The translations under genes were made by a program, and so were the position numbers. The notes under the pieces are model-generated. The model had not been told where the DNA came from. It searched no databases and was given only the letters and a program-made list of their open reading frames with translations. This document shows positions 1-9,217 of a DNA stretch of 58,804 nucleotides, piece after piece. Positions within the stretch are counted from its first letter, which is position 1, and each line of letters starts with the position of its first letter. The stretch is from Eubacteriaceae bacterium UBA1433 (GTDB lineage: Bacteria > Bacillota > Clostridia > Eubacteriales > UBA1433), in NCBI GenBank assembly GCA_002329295.1, contig DCTT01000026.1, positions 348,054-406,857 of the forward strand, given 5' to 3'.

Positions 1-2457
1 GCGGGTAATTTCTTCCGGACCCAGTTTGGTCTCTCTCGCTTCGCATTCGTATTCTTCTATGTGTATAGAGGTAAAAGCCTCTTCTTTCACGAGTTTTTCG
101 CTGATAAGCACAGCATCTTCAAAGTTATATCCTTCCCAGGTCATAAATCCTACCAGCACATTTCTGCCCAACGCCAACTCTCCATTATCCGAAGAAGGGC
201 CGTCCGCAATAATGTCACCGGCTTTCACATAATCGCCCTTATCAACGATGGGACGTTGATCACAGCAGGTGCCCTGGTTGGTTCTTTTGTATTTCAAGAG
301 CGGATAGCGTCTTCCGGAAATGATAATTTCATCGGACGTTACTTTTTCTACAACGCCGTCTTCTTCCGCCAACACGCACACGCCTGAGTCCTTCGCACTT
401 TTATGCTCCATACCCGTACCGATAATCGGCGCTTGCGGATTTAACAGCGGCACTGCCTGACGCTGCATGTTGGAACCCATCAATGCACGGTTGGCATCAT
501 CGTTTTCCAAAAACGGAATCAGCGCCGTGGCAACGGAAACAATTTGCTTCGGCGAAATATCCATATAATCAATTTCTTCAGGCTCCACCACAGTAAAATC
601 TCTTTCTTTGCCTGTCCTGCCCATAACTTTACTGTTGACGAAATATCCCTTTTCATCGAGTGGCTCATTGGCCTGTGCAATGGTATAGAGTCCCTCCTCA
701 TCAGCGGTTAGGTAGACATTTTCATCTGTCACATGCCCCTGCACCACTTTGCGATAAGGCGTCTCAATAAACCCGTATTCGTTGACCCTTGCATAGGTGC
801 AAAGAGAGTTGATCAGCCCGATATTGGGTCCTTCAGGGGTTTCGATTGGACACATTCTGCCATAGTGCGAATAGTGCACGTCACGCACTTCGAACCCCGC
901 CCTGTCTCGGCTCAGCCCGCCGGGTCCCAAGGCGGAAAGTCTTCTGCGATTGGTGAGCTCTGCAAGCGGGTTGGTTTGATCCATGAATTGCGAAAGTTGC
1001 GAACTGCCGAAAAACTCTTTAATCGCAGCATGTACCGGACGAATATTGATCAAATCCTGAGGAGCAAGCTGTTCCTTTTCCGGCGTCATCATACGCTCTT
1101 TTACATTTTTTTCCATCCGTGTCAACCCGATACGAAACTGGTTTTGTAAAAGCTCCCCAACGGAACGCAACCTTCTGTTGCCTAAATGGTCAATATCATC
1201 TATATCTCCGATACCGTATTCGATACCGATATTGTAGTTGATTGCGCAAAAAATATCTTCGATCGTAATATGTTTGGGCACTAACAGGCGCATGTGATCT
1301 TTGATATCCTGCTTCATTTCTTCCGGCGTTTTGCCCGAGGATAAAATATCGCAAAGCACATCATAGCGCACGGTTTTTTCCATATCGATATCGCTGATAT
1401 CAAAGGGCAAGTCTTGTGCCGTAATATCGACGATGTTGTTACCAACCACCGAATAGGGTCGACCGCTCGGTGTAATAATATCCACTCTGTTGATGCCGCT
1501 GTTTTGAATCTTGCGCGCCACCTTCAGAGATAAGATTTCTCCTTTTGCGGCAAAAACTTCGCCTGTAGTTGTACAAACAATATTGTCTGCTGCCTCCATA
1601 CCGGCAATTCTTGCAGCAAGTGCCAACTTTTTATTTAATTTATATCTTCCCACAATGGCAAGATCATATCTTCTGTTATCAAAAAACATGGCGTCAGTCA
1701 GGGAACGGGCATTTTCCACCGTGGGAGGTTCACCGGGACGAAGGCGTCTGTAGATTTCAAGCAGCCCTTCGTCTACACTGGTGGTATTGTCTTTTTCCAA
1801 CGTTGCCGTAATTTTTTTATGTTCACCGAAAAACCGAATGATTTCTTCGTTTGTACCCAGCCCGAACATACGTATCAGCATCGTGATAGGCAGTTTTCGG
1901 GTTCTGTCTACCCGCACATACATGACATCATTGGCATCTGTTTCAAATTCCAACCATGCACCACGGCTGGGAATGAGCTGTGCGGAATACAATTCTTTCC
2001 CGGATTTATCAATTTCCGAAAAAAAGTAAGCCCCCGGCGAACGAACCAACTGACTGACAATAACACGTTCCGCGCCATTAATAATAAAGGTGCCTTTTTC
2101 CGTCATAACAGGAAAATCGCCTAAATAGACATCTTGTTCAATCTTCACGCCTGTTTCTTTAAAAGTCAGACGAACTTTTGCACGCAAAGAACGAGCGTAG
2201 TTTGCATCACGCTCCTTACACTCTTCTATATCATATTTTGGTTCTCCATAAAGATTATAGTCCAAGAATTCTAAGATCAACTCGCCTGAGTAGTCCGTTA
2301 TCGGCGAAATATCATCAAAAACTTCCCGAAGCCCTTTTTCTAAAAACCATGCGTATGATTTTTTTTGAATTTCGATCAAATTGGGCATTTCCAAGTTTTC
2401 GCTGATTTTCGAAAAACTCATTCTTTCAACATGGCCGGTTTTCACTGCATGCACCAA
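1..2457 (-). CDS. rpoB: RNA polymerase beta subunit, N-terminal 819 codons (3' end outside window)
   Basis: Catalytic beta subunit of RNA polymerase. The reverse strand reads open from a TTG at 2457 to the window edge. It begins MVHAVKTGHVERMSFSKI, like clostridial RpoB, and continues through the lobe domains to the rifampicin region (SQLSQFMDQTNPLAEL, then RRRLSALGPGG and CPIETPEGPNIGLI). GGAG lies nine bases before the TTG; the next codon, GTG, is the alternative start. The family is about 1150-1250 residues, so roughly a third is missing here. The rifampicin site has Asn503 where E. coli has His526; Asp516 and Ser531 equivalents are kept. The gene is preceded by its own promoter and pyrG, not by rplL as in most Firmicutes. 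rpoC presumably follows outside the window. Confidence 0.97.
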   Translation of the reverse strand, partial: MVHAVKTGHVERMSFSKISENLEMPNLIEIQKKSYAWFLEKGLREVFDDISPITDYSGELILEFLDYNLYGEPKYDIEECKERDANYARSLRAKVRLTFKETGVKIEQDVYLGDFPVMTEKGTFIINGAERVIVSQLVRSPGAYFFSEIDKSGKELYSAQLIPSRGAWLEFETDANDVMYVRVDRTRKLPITMLIRMFGLGTNEEIIRFFGEHKKITATLEKDNTTSVDEGLLEIYRRLRPGEPPTVENARSLTDAMFFDNRRYDLAIVGRYKLNKKLALAARIAGMEAADNIVCTTTGEVFAAKGEILSLKVARKIQNSGINRVDIITPSGRPYSVVGNNIVDITAQDLPFDISDIDMEKTVRYDVLCDILSSGKTPEEMKQDIKDHMRLLVPKHITIEDIFCAINYNIGIEYGIGDIDDIDHLGNRRLRSVGELLQNQFRIGLTRMEKNVKERMMTPEKEQLAPQDLINIRPVHAAIKEFFGSSQLSQFMDQTNPLAELTNRRRLSALGPGGLSRDRAGFEVRDVHYSHYGRMCPIETPEGPNIGLINSLCTYARVNEYGFIETPYRKVVQGHVTDENVYLTADEEGLYTIAQANEPLDEKGYFVNSKVMGRTGKERDFTVVEPEEIDYMDISPKQIVSVATALIPFLENDDANRALMGSNMQRQAVPLLNPQAPIIGTGMEHKSAKDSGVCVLAEEDGVVEKVTSDEIIISGRRYPLLKYKRTNQGTCCDQRPIVDKGDYVKAGDIIADGPSSDNGELALGRNVLVGFMTWEGYNFEDAVLISEKLVKEEAFTSIHIEEYECEARETKLGPEEITR

Positions 2458-2484
2458 AATCAGTCACTCCTTTAATATTAAATA

Positions 2485-2528
2485 GCACTATAAATCCACG
2501 ACTTTTGGCAAAATCCTTTTTATAGTGC
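2485..2528 (-). promoter_or_regulatory. Perfect 10-bp inverted repeat in the rpoB leader
   Basis: GCACTATAAA (2485-2494) and TTTATAGTGC (2519-2528) are exact inverted repeats around a 24-base loop. They lie in the transcribed leader, between the promoter and the rpoB ribosome-binding site. There is no U-tract after the stem in the rpoB direction, so it is not a simple terminator. A purine-rich AGGAGG lies just before its 5' arm on the minus strand. A regulatory or stabilising role is inferred only. Confidence 0.55.
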
Positions 2529-2605
2529 ACCTCCTGGTTTTTTTGTTCTTTTATAAAATTCGAAGGAAACTTTTTTTGCTTTTTCCTATACTAATGCGGT
2601 TTATT

Positions 2606-2634
2606 ATATTATCATGCAAAAGAAGTCCTGTCAA
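2606..2634 (-). promoter_or_regulatory. Sigma-A promoter of rpoB
   Basis: On the minus strand TTGACA (2629-2634) and TAATAT (2606-2611) are separated by exactly 17 bases. It is a near-consensus housekeeping promoter and gives a leader of about 140 bases before the rpoB start. Confidence 0.85.
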
Positions 2635-2731
2635 TCTTTTTTTCTTCGACAGAACTTCTTATGAAACCATATTTTTGCGAAACCTTTAGGAATGAATTCT
2701 TTTGCTTTCGATTCAGCATATATTTTTCTAA

Positions 2732-4342
2732 TTATTTCTCTTTTTTATACACCACAGCCGCTTTGATAAAATCGCGGAATAACGGATGTGCTCTGTTGGG
2801 TCTCGATTTGAATTCCGGATGCGCCTGCGTTCCCATAAACCACGGATGATCTTTTAGCTCAATCATCTCCACCAAACGTCTGTCAGGAGAAATACCTGAA
2901 AAAATCATGCCGTTGCGTTCTAATTCTTCTCTGTATCGATTGTTCACTTCATAGCGATGTCGATGACGTTCTTGCACCGTGGATACTCCATAGGCTTCTT
3001 TGGCTTTGGTTCCCTCTACCAGCTCACAGGGATACAGCCCCAGTCGCATCGTGCCGCCTTTTTTATCCACCGCCTTTTGTTCGGGCATCACATCAATGAC
3101 GGGATGCTCTGTTTGCGGATCAGCCTCTGTCGTATGCGCATTTTGATATCCCAGCACGTTGCGGGCAAATTCCACGATAGCCGTTTGCATCCCCAGGCAA
3201 ATGCCCAAATAGGGTACGTTGTTTTCGCGAGCGTACTGCGCCGCAATAATTTTACCCTCCACACCCCTGTCGCCAAATCCTCCGGGTACAATAATGCCAT
3301 CCACATTCTTCAAATATTTATACGCTGTTTCGCTGTTTAGTTTTTCCGAATGTATCCACTTGATATCTGTGCGTACGCTGTTGGCAAGTCCGCCATGACC
3401 CAACGCTTCAGAAATGGATATATACGCATCTTTCAGTTCTACATATTTGCCTACGAGGCCGATGGTAACCTTCCTGGTCAGACTATTCATTTTTTCAACC
3501 ATTTGTTTCCATTCATCTAAGTCGGCCTTTTTGTATCGCAGCCCCAAATGTTCGCAGACCAGTTTATCAATCCCCTCTTTTTCTAAATGCAGCGGCACCT
3601 CATAAAGATTCGGTACATCCAAATTGGAAATTACGGCCTTTTTCTCTACACTGCAAAACAAGCTGATTTTGTCTTTGATGCTCTTGCTGATCGGTTTTTC
3701 ACTTCTGAGCACAATGGCATCAGGCTGTATGCCCATTCCCCGCAATTCTTTCACGCTATACTGGGTGGGTTTAGTCTTCAATTCTCCGGCAGACTGTAAA
3801 TACGGCAACAAAGTAGCATGAATATACATGACGTTTTCACGCCCATAATCGCTTTTCATCTGGCGAATGGCTTCAATATAGGGTTGACTTTCGATATCGC
3901 CCACCGTTCCGCCGATTTCCGTAATGACCACTTCCGCTTTGGAGTTTTGTGCCGCTTTTGTAATCCAGGACTTGATTTCATTGGTAATATGAGGAATGAC
4001 TTGCACCGTAGCGCCCAAATAGTCCCCTCGTCTCTCTTTGCTGATCACAGACCAATAGATCTTTCCTGTAGTAATATTGCTGCTTTCCGCTAAATTTTCG
4101 TCAATAAAGCGTTCATAGTGTCCTAAATCCAAGTCGGTTTCGGTCCCATCATCGGTCACAAAAACTTCTCCGTGTTGATACGGGCTCATCGTACCCGGGT
4201 CAAAGTTAATGTAGGGATCAAATTTTTGTGTGAAGACACTGATTCCCATATTTTTTAAAATCCTGCCGAGAGAAGCCGCCGTAATTCCCTTTCCGAGGGA
4301 AGAGACCACCCCTCCTGTCACAAAAATAAACTTTGTTTGCAT
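2732..4342 (-). CDS. pyrG: CTP synthase
   Basis: Converts UTP to CTP with ATP and glutamine, the last step of pyrimidine nucleotide synthesis, in the cytosol. The 536-residue protein is full length. The synthetase domain opens with KFIFVTGGVVSSLGKG, the family's P-loop. The glutamine amidotransferase domain has GGFGDRGVEGK, the nucleophile elbow PYLGICLGMQ with its cysteine, and the C-terminal His-Glu pair in GTQAHPEFKSRP. It lies 61 bases downstream of the transketolase genes on the same strand, so it may be read with them. rpoB follows but has its own promoter. Nothing unusual is seen in the active-site motifs. Confidence 0.98.
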   Translation of the reverse strand: MQTKFIFVTGGVVSSLGKGITAASLGRILKNMGISVFTQKFDPYINFDPGTMSPYQHGEVFVTDDGTETDLDLGHYERFIDENLAESSNITTGKIYWSVISKERRGDYLGATVQVIPHITNEIKSWITKAAQNSKAEVVITEIGGTVGDIESQPYIEAIRQMKSDYGRENVMYIHATLLPYLQSAGELKTKPTQYSVKELRGMGIQPDAIVLRSEKPISKSIKDKISLFCSVEKKAVISNLDVPNLYEVPLHLEKEGIDKLVCEHLGLRYKKADLDEWKQMVEKMNSLTRKVTIGLVGKYVELKDAYISISEALGHGGLANSVRTDIKWIHSEKLNSETAYKYLKNVDGIIVPGGFGDRGVEGKIIAAQYARENNVPYLGICLGMQTAIVEFARNVLGYQNAHTTEADPQTEHPVIDVMPEQKAVDKKGGTMRLGLYPCELVEGTKAKEAYGVSTVQERHRHRYEVNNRYREELERNGMIFSGISPDRRLVEMIELKDHPWFMGTQAHPEFKSRPNRAHPLFRDFIKAAVVYKKEK

Positions 4343-4403
4343 ATTATTTTATTCCTGCTTTCATTTTTTGAAATAAAGTTTTCGTTAATAAGTTTGCCTA
4401 TCT

Positions 4404-5330
4404 TTATTTTTTAAGTATTTCGCGTACTCTTGCAGCAATTTCCGCAGCCGTCAAATGAAAATGTTCCAATAATTCATTTGCTTTTCCCGAGGTGCCGAAC
4501 TGATCTTCAATACCTAAAAAATCCATTTTTACGGGATTGCCTCGACTGATGATCTCTGCCAAGGCGCCACCCATGCCGCCTATGACACTATGCTCTTCAC
4601 AGGCAAGGGCGCAATTTGTTTTTTTTACGGAGTTCAGCACGGCTTTCTCATCCATGGGTTTAATTTGTGATAAATTAATGACCTCGGCGTCAATGCCCTC
4701 TTTTTTTAATTCTTCCGCTGCCTGCAAGGCACGGCTTACCATGATGCCGCAAGCAAAAATACTGATATCGCTGCCCTGTCTGAGTATATGGGAACGTCGG
4801 AACTCAAAGTTCGCTTTTTCCGTATACACATCGTCACTGCCCGAACGTGTCAATCGAATATAACAAGGACCCTCTGTCTTCGCTGCCATTCTCACCATTT
4901 CATAGGCTTCTGCCGCATCGGCAGCTACCCATACTCTCATATTGGGAACGGCTCTCATAATTGCAATATCCTCAATGGCCTGATGCGTCGCGCCGTCTTC
5001 CCCTACCGAAACCCCGGCGTGGGTACACACAAGTTTCACATTCAAATTGTTGCCGCAAACTAAGTTTCGCGTAATTTCATAAGCACGACCGGTACCAAAG
5101 ACGGCAAAGCTACTGACAAACACCGTTTTGCCGCTGGCAGCCAGACCTGCCGCCATCCCCATCATGTTTTGTTCTGCTATGCCCGCATTAAAAAACCGTT
5201 CGGGATACGCACTGCAAAACATTGATGTTTTTGTTGAAGAGGAAAGATCCGCATCCAGCACCACAATATTTTTGTTCTCTTCACCCAATTCAATCAAAGC
5301 GCGTCCGTACGCTTTTCTCATTTCACCCAT
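4404..5330 (-). CDS. Transketolase, C-terminal subunit
   Basis: Second half of a split thiamine-diphosphate transketolase, which moves two-carbon units between sugar phosphates in the non-oxidative pentose phosphate pathway. About 308 residues: a pyrimidine-binding domain (DADLSSSTKT, FFNAGIAEQNMMGMAAGLA with the conserved Glu) followed by the transketolase C domain. I chose the ATG at 5330 because GGAGG lies nine bases upstream. It overlaps the stop of the N-terminal subunit by eight bases, which indicates translational coupling. An open frame continues further upstream, but it runs inside the N-terminal gene and has no family similarity. Split subunits are common in Clostridia and archaea. 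Confidence 0.93.
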   Translation of the reverse strand: MGEMRKAYGRALIELGEENKNIVVLDADLSSSTKTSMFCSAYPERFFNAGIAEQNMMGMAAGLAASGKTVFVSSFAVFGTGRAYEITRNLVCGNNLNVKLVCTHAGVSVGEDGATHQAIEDIAIMRAVPNMRVWVAADAAEAYEMVRMAAKTEGPCYIRLTRSGSDDVYTEKANFEFRRSHILRQGSDISIFACGIMVSRALQAAEELKKEGIDAEVINLSQIKPMDEKAVLNSVKKTNCALACEEHSVIGGMGGALAEIISRGNPVKMDFLGIEDQFGTSGKANELLEHFHLTAAEIAARVREILKK

Positions 5331-6144
5331 TTGCGTATGCCTCCAATTCTGCCAATGCCTGCCTGGTTTGCTCCTCATTAGACGCTTTCCCGTGCCAGGA
5401 CGGGTTGTTTTCCATAAAAGATACCCCTTTGCCCTTGACGGTTTTACAAACAATGGCCGAAGGTCTGTCCTGCACTGTTTGTGCTGTTTGAATTGCCTTG
5501 CGCAATTGATCATAGTCGTGCCCGTCTTCTACAAAAACCGCATTACAACCAAAGGCTTCAAACTTCTTTACCAAATCTCCCAAATTCATCACATCACAAG
5601 TAGCGCCGTCAATCTGCAGACCGTTTTCATCTACCAAAATAATCAGGTTGTTTAGCCGATTGTGCGCCGCAGCCATGGTCGCTTCCCAAACAATACCTTC
5701 ATTGAGTTCACCGTCTCCCACCAATACATAAACATATCGCTGCAAGCCATCCAGTTTTTGTGCCAGCGCCATACCCACCGCCGCCGAAATACCTTGTCCC
5801 AAGGAACCGGTGCCGATTTCAATACCCTCCAGCGCGTGCATGTCGGGATGACCTTGCAAACGACTTCCCAAACGCCGCAGCGTAACGAGTTCTTCTATAT
5901 CAAAAAATCCGCGACGTGCCAACGTGGCATACAAAGCCGGCGCCGCATGCCCTTTTGACAATACAAATTTATCCCTGTCTTCCATTTTCGGACATAATGG
6001 ATCGATATGCATGATTTCAAAATAAAGCAGCGTCAAAATTTCCACCGCCGATAAGGATCCACCCGGATGTCCGCTTTTTGCCGCTGAGGTCATGCGAATA
6101 ATATCTTGGCGAATCAGCTTTTGTAATTCTTGTAACGTATACAT
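5323..6144 (-). CDS. Transketolase, N-terminal subunit
   Basis: First half of the split transketolase and partner of the downstream C-terminal subunit. About 273 residues carrying the pyrophosphate-binding domain: AAKSGHPGGSLSA, GSLGQGISAAVGMA, and the thiamine-diphosphate motif GDGELNEGIVWEA followed by DENGLQIDG. The start is set at the ATG at 6144 (MYTLQELQK), where homologues begin and GGAGGGG precedes it closely. The frame is open 28 codons further upstream without family similarity. The protein is full length for a split subunit. Transcription is probably driven by the promoter at 6398-6426. Confidence 0.93.
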   Translation of the reverse strand: MYTLQELQKLIRQDIIRMTSAAKSGHPGGSLSAVEILTLLYFEIMHIDPLCPKMEDRDKFVLSKGHAAPALYATLARRGFFDIEELVTLRRLGSRLQGHPDMHALEGIEIGTGSLGQGISAAVGMALAQKLDGLQRYVYVLVGDGELNEGIVWEATMAAAHNRLNNLIILVDENGLQIDGATCDVMNLGDLVKKFEAFGCNAVFVEDGHDYDQLRKAIQTAQTVQDRPSAIVCKTVKGKGVSFMENNPSWHGKASNEEQTRQALAELEAYANG

Positions 6145-6397
6145 GTCCCCTCCATATTTTTCTCGCAATTTACCCGAAGAAATAAGAGAATTTTTACCCT
6201 GGTCGGTTTTGTTTTCGGTCTCTTGCATTTATTTTTACCGGTTTTTATTTGATTCGGTATTTACACCTGCACAAAAAAAGAAAATGTATGCCTTTATTTG
6301 CAAGCGGATACGATTCCTCTACACCGCAAATATTCAATTAAAAGCATCATAGGCCTACATCTTTTCTTTATTAATTTTATTTCTTTTTGACTTTGAT

Positions 6398-6426
6398 ATT
6401 TTATAACAATTTCCTATAGATTACAA
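6398..6426 (-). promoter_or_regulatory. Candidate promoter for the transketolase-pyrG genes
   Basis: On the minus strand TTGTAA (6421-6426) and TAAAAT (6398-6403) are 17 bases apart in the AT-rich gap between alr and the transketolase genes. The rest of this 350-base gap (6145-6495) shows no gene and no clear terminator. Confidence 0.5.
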
Positions 6427-6495
6427 TGCGTTCTGAAAAGTTTTCCGTTTTTATTCTACAATTTTTTCAGTCTTGTCCCTCTTCTTCCCGCTTTC

Positions 6496-7647
6496 TCAAA
6501 TCATTACTCGTTGTCCGACAGCTTGTCCGTCTTTCAGATACACTCTCGGGATGCGTTTGCTGATGCCGCAAAGTATCTCGTAACCGATGGTGCCGGCTCT
6601 TTGCGCCAACTCTTCGGCACTGATGCCGCCAACACCAAACAAAATCACATCGTCGCCCTCTTTGACATCGGCAATATGCGTTACATCCACCATGATTTGA
6701 TCCATACATACCGTACCCAAAACGTTTGCCCGCTGCTGGGCAATCATTACATAGGCATTGTTTGTAAATTCTCTGCGATATCCATCGGCATAACCGATGG
6801 GCAATGTGGCTACTCGCATAGGTTTTGTCGCAGTAAAGCGCCTGTTATAACTAATGCTGTCGCCCGGTTCAACATTTTTGACAAAAGCGACTTTTGTTCG
6901 CAATTGCATCACTTCTTTGAGAGCAATCTTTTGTCGCTGTACTTCCTGCGAAGGATAAAGACCATAAAGGCTGATACCCAACCGAATCATGTTCATGTTC
7001 TGTTGTTCCATATCAATGGCTGCGGCGCTGTTTGCCGCATGCTTAACAGGAATAACAATTCCCGCATTATTCAATGTGCAGACTATCGATTCGAATCGTT
7101 CTTGTTGCAACAATGTAAATTGTTTGTCCTTTTCGTCTGCAGAAGCATAGTGCGTGAAAATTCCCTCAATGAAAATATTTTTCATTTCATATATTTTTTT
7201 GATTTGTTCCGCCGCCTCTTGCCATGCAAAACCAATCCTCCCCATTCCGGTATCGATTTTGATATGGATTTTTCCTGTTTTGCCTTGTTTCACTGCTTCT
7301 TCATGCAAATCATGCGCTCCCTGTACCGTAAAGACCGACGGCGTCAAATCTTGATCGATGATTTCTTTGGCCCATGCGCTTTGGCTGTAGCCCAACAACA
7401 AAATATCTTCTTTGATTCCTGCTTCTCGCAACGCAAGCGCCTCATCAACAAATGCCACGCAAAAGGTTTTCACGCCTGCCCGGCGCAGCTCTTTGGCACA
7501 TTCCGCCGCGCCATGCCCATAGGCATCCGCTTTAACAACCGGAGCAATCCTGACATGTTTCGGCAAATATTTGCGAAACTGTTCGTAGTTAAATAACAAA
7601 TTGTCCAAATCAATATTGGCCACCGTTGACCTATACATCTCGTTCAT
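6496..7647 (-). CDS. alr: Alanine racemase
   Basis: Pyridoxal-phosphate enzyme that interconverts L- and D-alanine to supply D-Ala for peptidoglycan. 383 residues, normal length. The PLP lysine lies in VVKADAYGHGAAECA near residue 40. The C-terminal barrel has SYNRRF, GYADGYRREF and the catalytic-tyrosine segment TVCMDQIMVDVT. Start chosen at the ATG at 7647, eight bases after GAGG. The stop of the upstream NAD(P)HX repair gene lies in the same stretch, so the two are probably one operon. A 361-codon open frame on the opposite strand is an antisense shadow. Confidence 0.97.
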   Translation of the reverse strand: MNEMYRSTVANIDLDNLLFNYEQFRKYLPKHVRIAPVVKADAYGHGAAECAKELRRAGVKTFCVAFVDEALALREAGIKEDILLLGYSQSAWAKEIIDQDLTPSVFTVQGAHDLHEEAVKQGKTGKIHIKIDTGMGRIGFAWQEAAEQIKKIYEMKNIFIEGIFTHYASADEKDKQFTLLQQERFESIVCTLNNAGIVIPVKHAANSAAAIDMEQQNMNMIRLGISLYGLYPSQEVQRQKIALKEVMQLRTKVAFVKNVEPGDSISYNRRFTATKPMRVATLPIGYADGYRREFTNNAYVMIAQQRANVLGTVCMDQIMVDVTHIADVKEGDDVILFGVGGISAEELAQRAGTIGYEILCGISKRIPRVYLKDGQAVGQRVMI

Positions 7648-7657
7648 TTACATTTCC

Positions 7658-9154
7658 TCATTGCTCGAGCTCTTTTTGCGCTTCTGAAAGATTGCTGATA
7701 ATATCTGAAGCGTTCATGTATGTCGCTCCGTTTTTCTGCATGGCATATTCTCCAGCCAATGCATGAAGATAGACGCCTGCACAAGCCGCATCAAACAACG
7801 TATCGGTTTTGTTAATACAGGCAACGATGATACCGCCAAGCACATCGCCGCTCCCTGCTGTTGCCATGCCTCTGTTGCCTTTGTCCGCAATTTTTACCTT
7901 ACCACAGGGACTTGCAACCAGTGTCTTGTTCATTTTTAACACTACTACATTTTTATAGACCATCGCCGCTTTCTTCACTGCCGCCACGGGATCATTGCGC
8001 ACCTCTTGGGTTTCACAACCCAATAATGTCGCCAACTCCGCCGTGTGAGGCGTGAGAATGCCGCTCTTTTCTTTTAATATTTCCTTATTTTCCGCTACGA
8101 TGGACAATGCTCCCGCATCCAACACAACCGGCAGGTTTTGTTGTAAAACTTGTTGCAATATGGCCTTATCTTCTTTGTCTTTTTTCATGCCCATCCCGAT
8201 TGCCATCGCACTTTTTTTGTGTAGTATCGCCTCTGAAACACCTTCCTCCAATTCATAAACCATACTCTCTGTCGGTGCCAAACAAGCCAAACGCGGATAA
8301 CCTTCTTTTTTTACCGCGATGGTCACCAACCCCGCTCCGCTGCGCAAAGCCGCCTTCGCACAAAGTGCCATAGCACCCTCCATACCCTTGCTTCCACCCA
8401 AAACAAGAATACTTCCGTTTTGATATTTATGCACATTCTTTTTTTGTTTGTGCAATACCGATAAAACATCTTGGCGTTGCAATAAAGTTACATTACTTTT
8501 GCCAGGCCCGTGAATCTGAATATCTCGAACCAATTTTCTTTTTGTATAATCATCGGCATCGTTTAAAATGTTGCCATATTTATATTGCTGCATCACCACG
8601 GTCAAATCAGCTTCCACGGCGCATCCCATCTTTTGGCCGTTATCGCCATTGAGTCCCGAAGAAATATCCACGGAAATTTTGTCCGCTTGCTGCATATTGA
8701 TTATTTCAATCACGGCCTTATATAGCCCCGTTACCTCTCGATTCAGCCCTGTACCCAACAGAGCATCTACGACCACATCACTGTCTTCCATGGCTTTTGC
8801 CGCCTCCGGCAAAGAATGATGATTAACGATAAAAATTTCCGCTTTGATATGTATCAACAGATTATAATAATAGTTCGCTTCTTGGCTGAGGTTTTTTTCA
8901 TCGGCCACCAAAAAAATCTTCACGGGAACATTGGCTTTTTTAAAAAGAAAAGAGAGCGCCAGACCATCCGCTCCATTGTTGCCCTTTCCGCAAATCACAC
9001 AAATTTTCTTCGTGTACAGTGGCATATATTCACTTCGCAGCACCTCATATAACGCCCCGGCTGCTCGATAAACCAAGTCTTTTCCTTCTATCTTTTCTTC
9101 CTTGATTGTAAACGCATCGTTTTGACGACTCTCGTCTACACTGAGTATTTCCAT
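7658..9154 (-). CDS. nnrD: Bifunctional NAD(P)HX epimerase / ADP-dependent NAD(P)HX dehydratase
   Basis: Repairs hydrated NADH and NADPH: the N-terminal half epimerises the R form and the C-terminal half dehydrates the S form using ADP. 498 residues with two domains. The YjeF-N domain (about 1-210) has ICVICGKGNNGADGLALS and VVDALLGTGL. The ribokinase-like dehydratase domain (about 225-498) has ILVLGGSKGMEGA, VVLDAGAL, ILTPHTAELA and the nucleotide motif GMATAGSGDVLGG. It directly precedes alr on the minus strand, a pairing common in bacteria. No ACP synthase gene accompanies it here. Confidence 0.95.
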   Translation of the reverse strand: MEILSVDESRQNDAFTIKEEKIEGKDLVYRAAGALYEVLRSEYMPLYTKKICVICGKGNNGADGLALSFLFKKANVPVKIFLVADEKNLSQEANYYYNLLIHIKAEIFIVNHHSLPEAAKAMEDSDVVVDALLGTGLNREVTGLYKAVIEIINMQQADKISVDISSGLNGDNGQKMGCAVEADLTVVMQQYKYGNILNDADDYTKRKLVRDIQIHGPGKSNVTLLQRQDVLSVLHKQKKNVHKYQNGSILVLGGSKGMEGAMALCAKAALRSGAGLVTIAVKKEGYPRLACLAPTESMVYELEEGVSEAILHKKSAMAIGMGMKKDKEDKAILQQVLQQNLPVVLDAGALSIVAENKEILKEKSGILTPHTAELATLLGCETQEVRNDPVAAVKKAAMVYKNVVVLKMNKTLVASPCGKVKIADKGNRGMATAGSGDVLGGIIVACINKTDTLFDAACAGVYLHALAGEYAMQKNGATYMNASDIISNLSEAQKELEQ

Positions 9155-9217
9155 TTTTTGCCCTCGTCAATTTTTTGATTTTTTCCCGATTTTTTTATGC
9201 TTTGTTTTCACAAATCA

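Noticed and set aside
5331..5513. Longer N terminus for the transketolase C subunit
   Set aside because: The extra 61 codons overlap the N-subunit gene and are unlike the family; GGAGG supports the start at 5330.
6511..7596. 361-codon open frame on plus across alr
   Set aside because: It lies antisense to a clear alanine racemase, has no ribosome-binding site or family motif, and its composition is that of a shadow frame.
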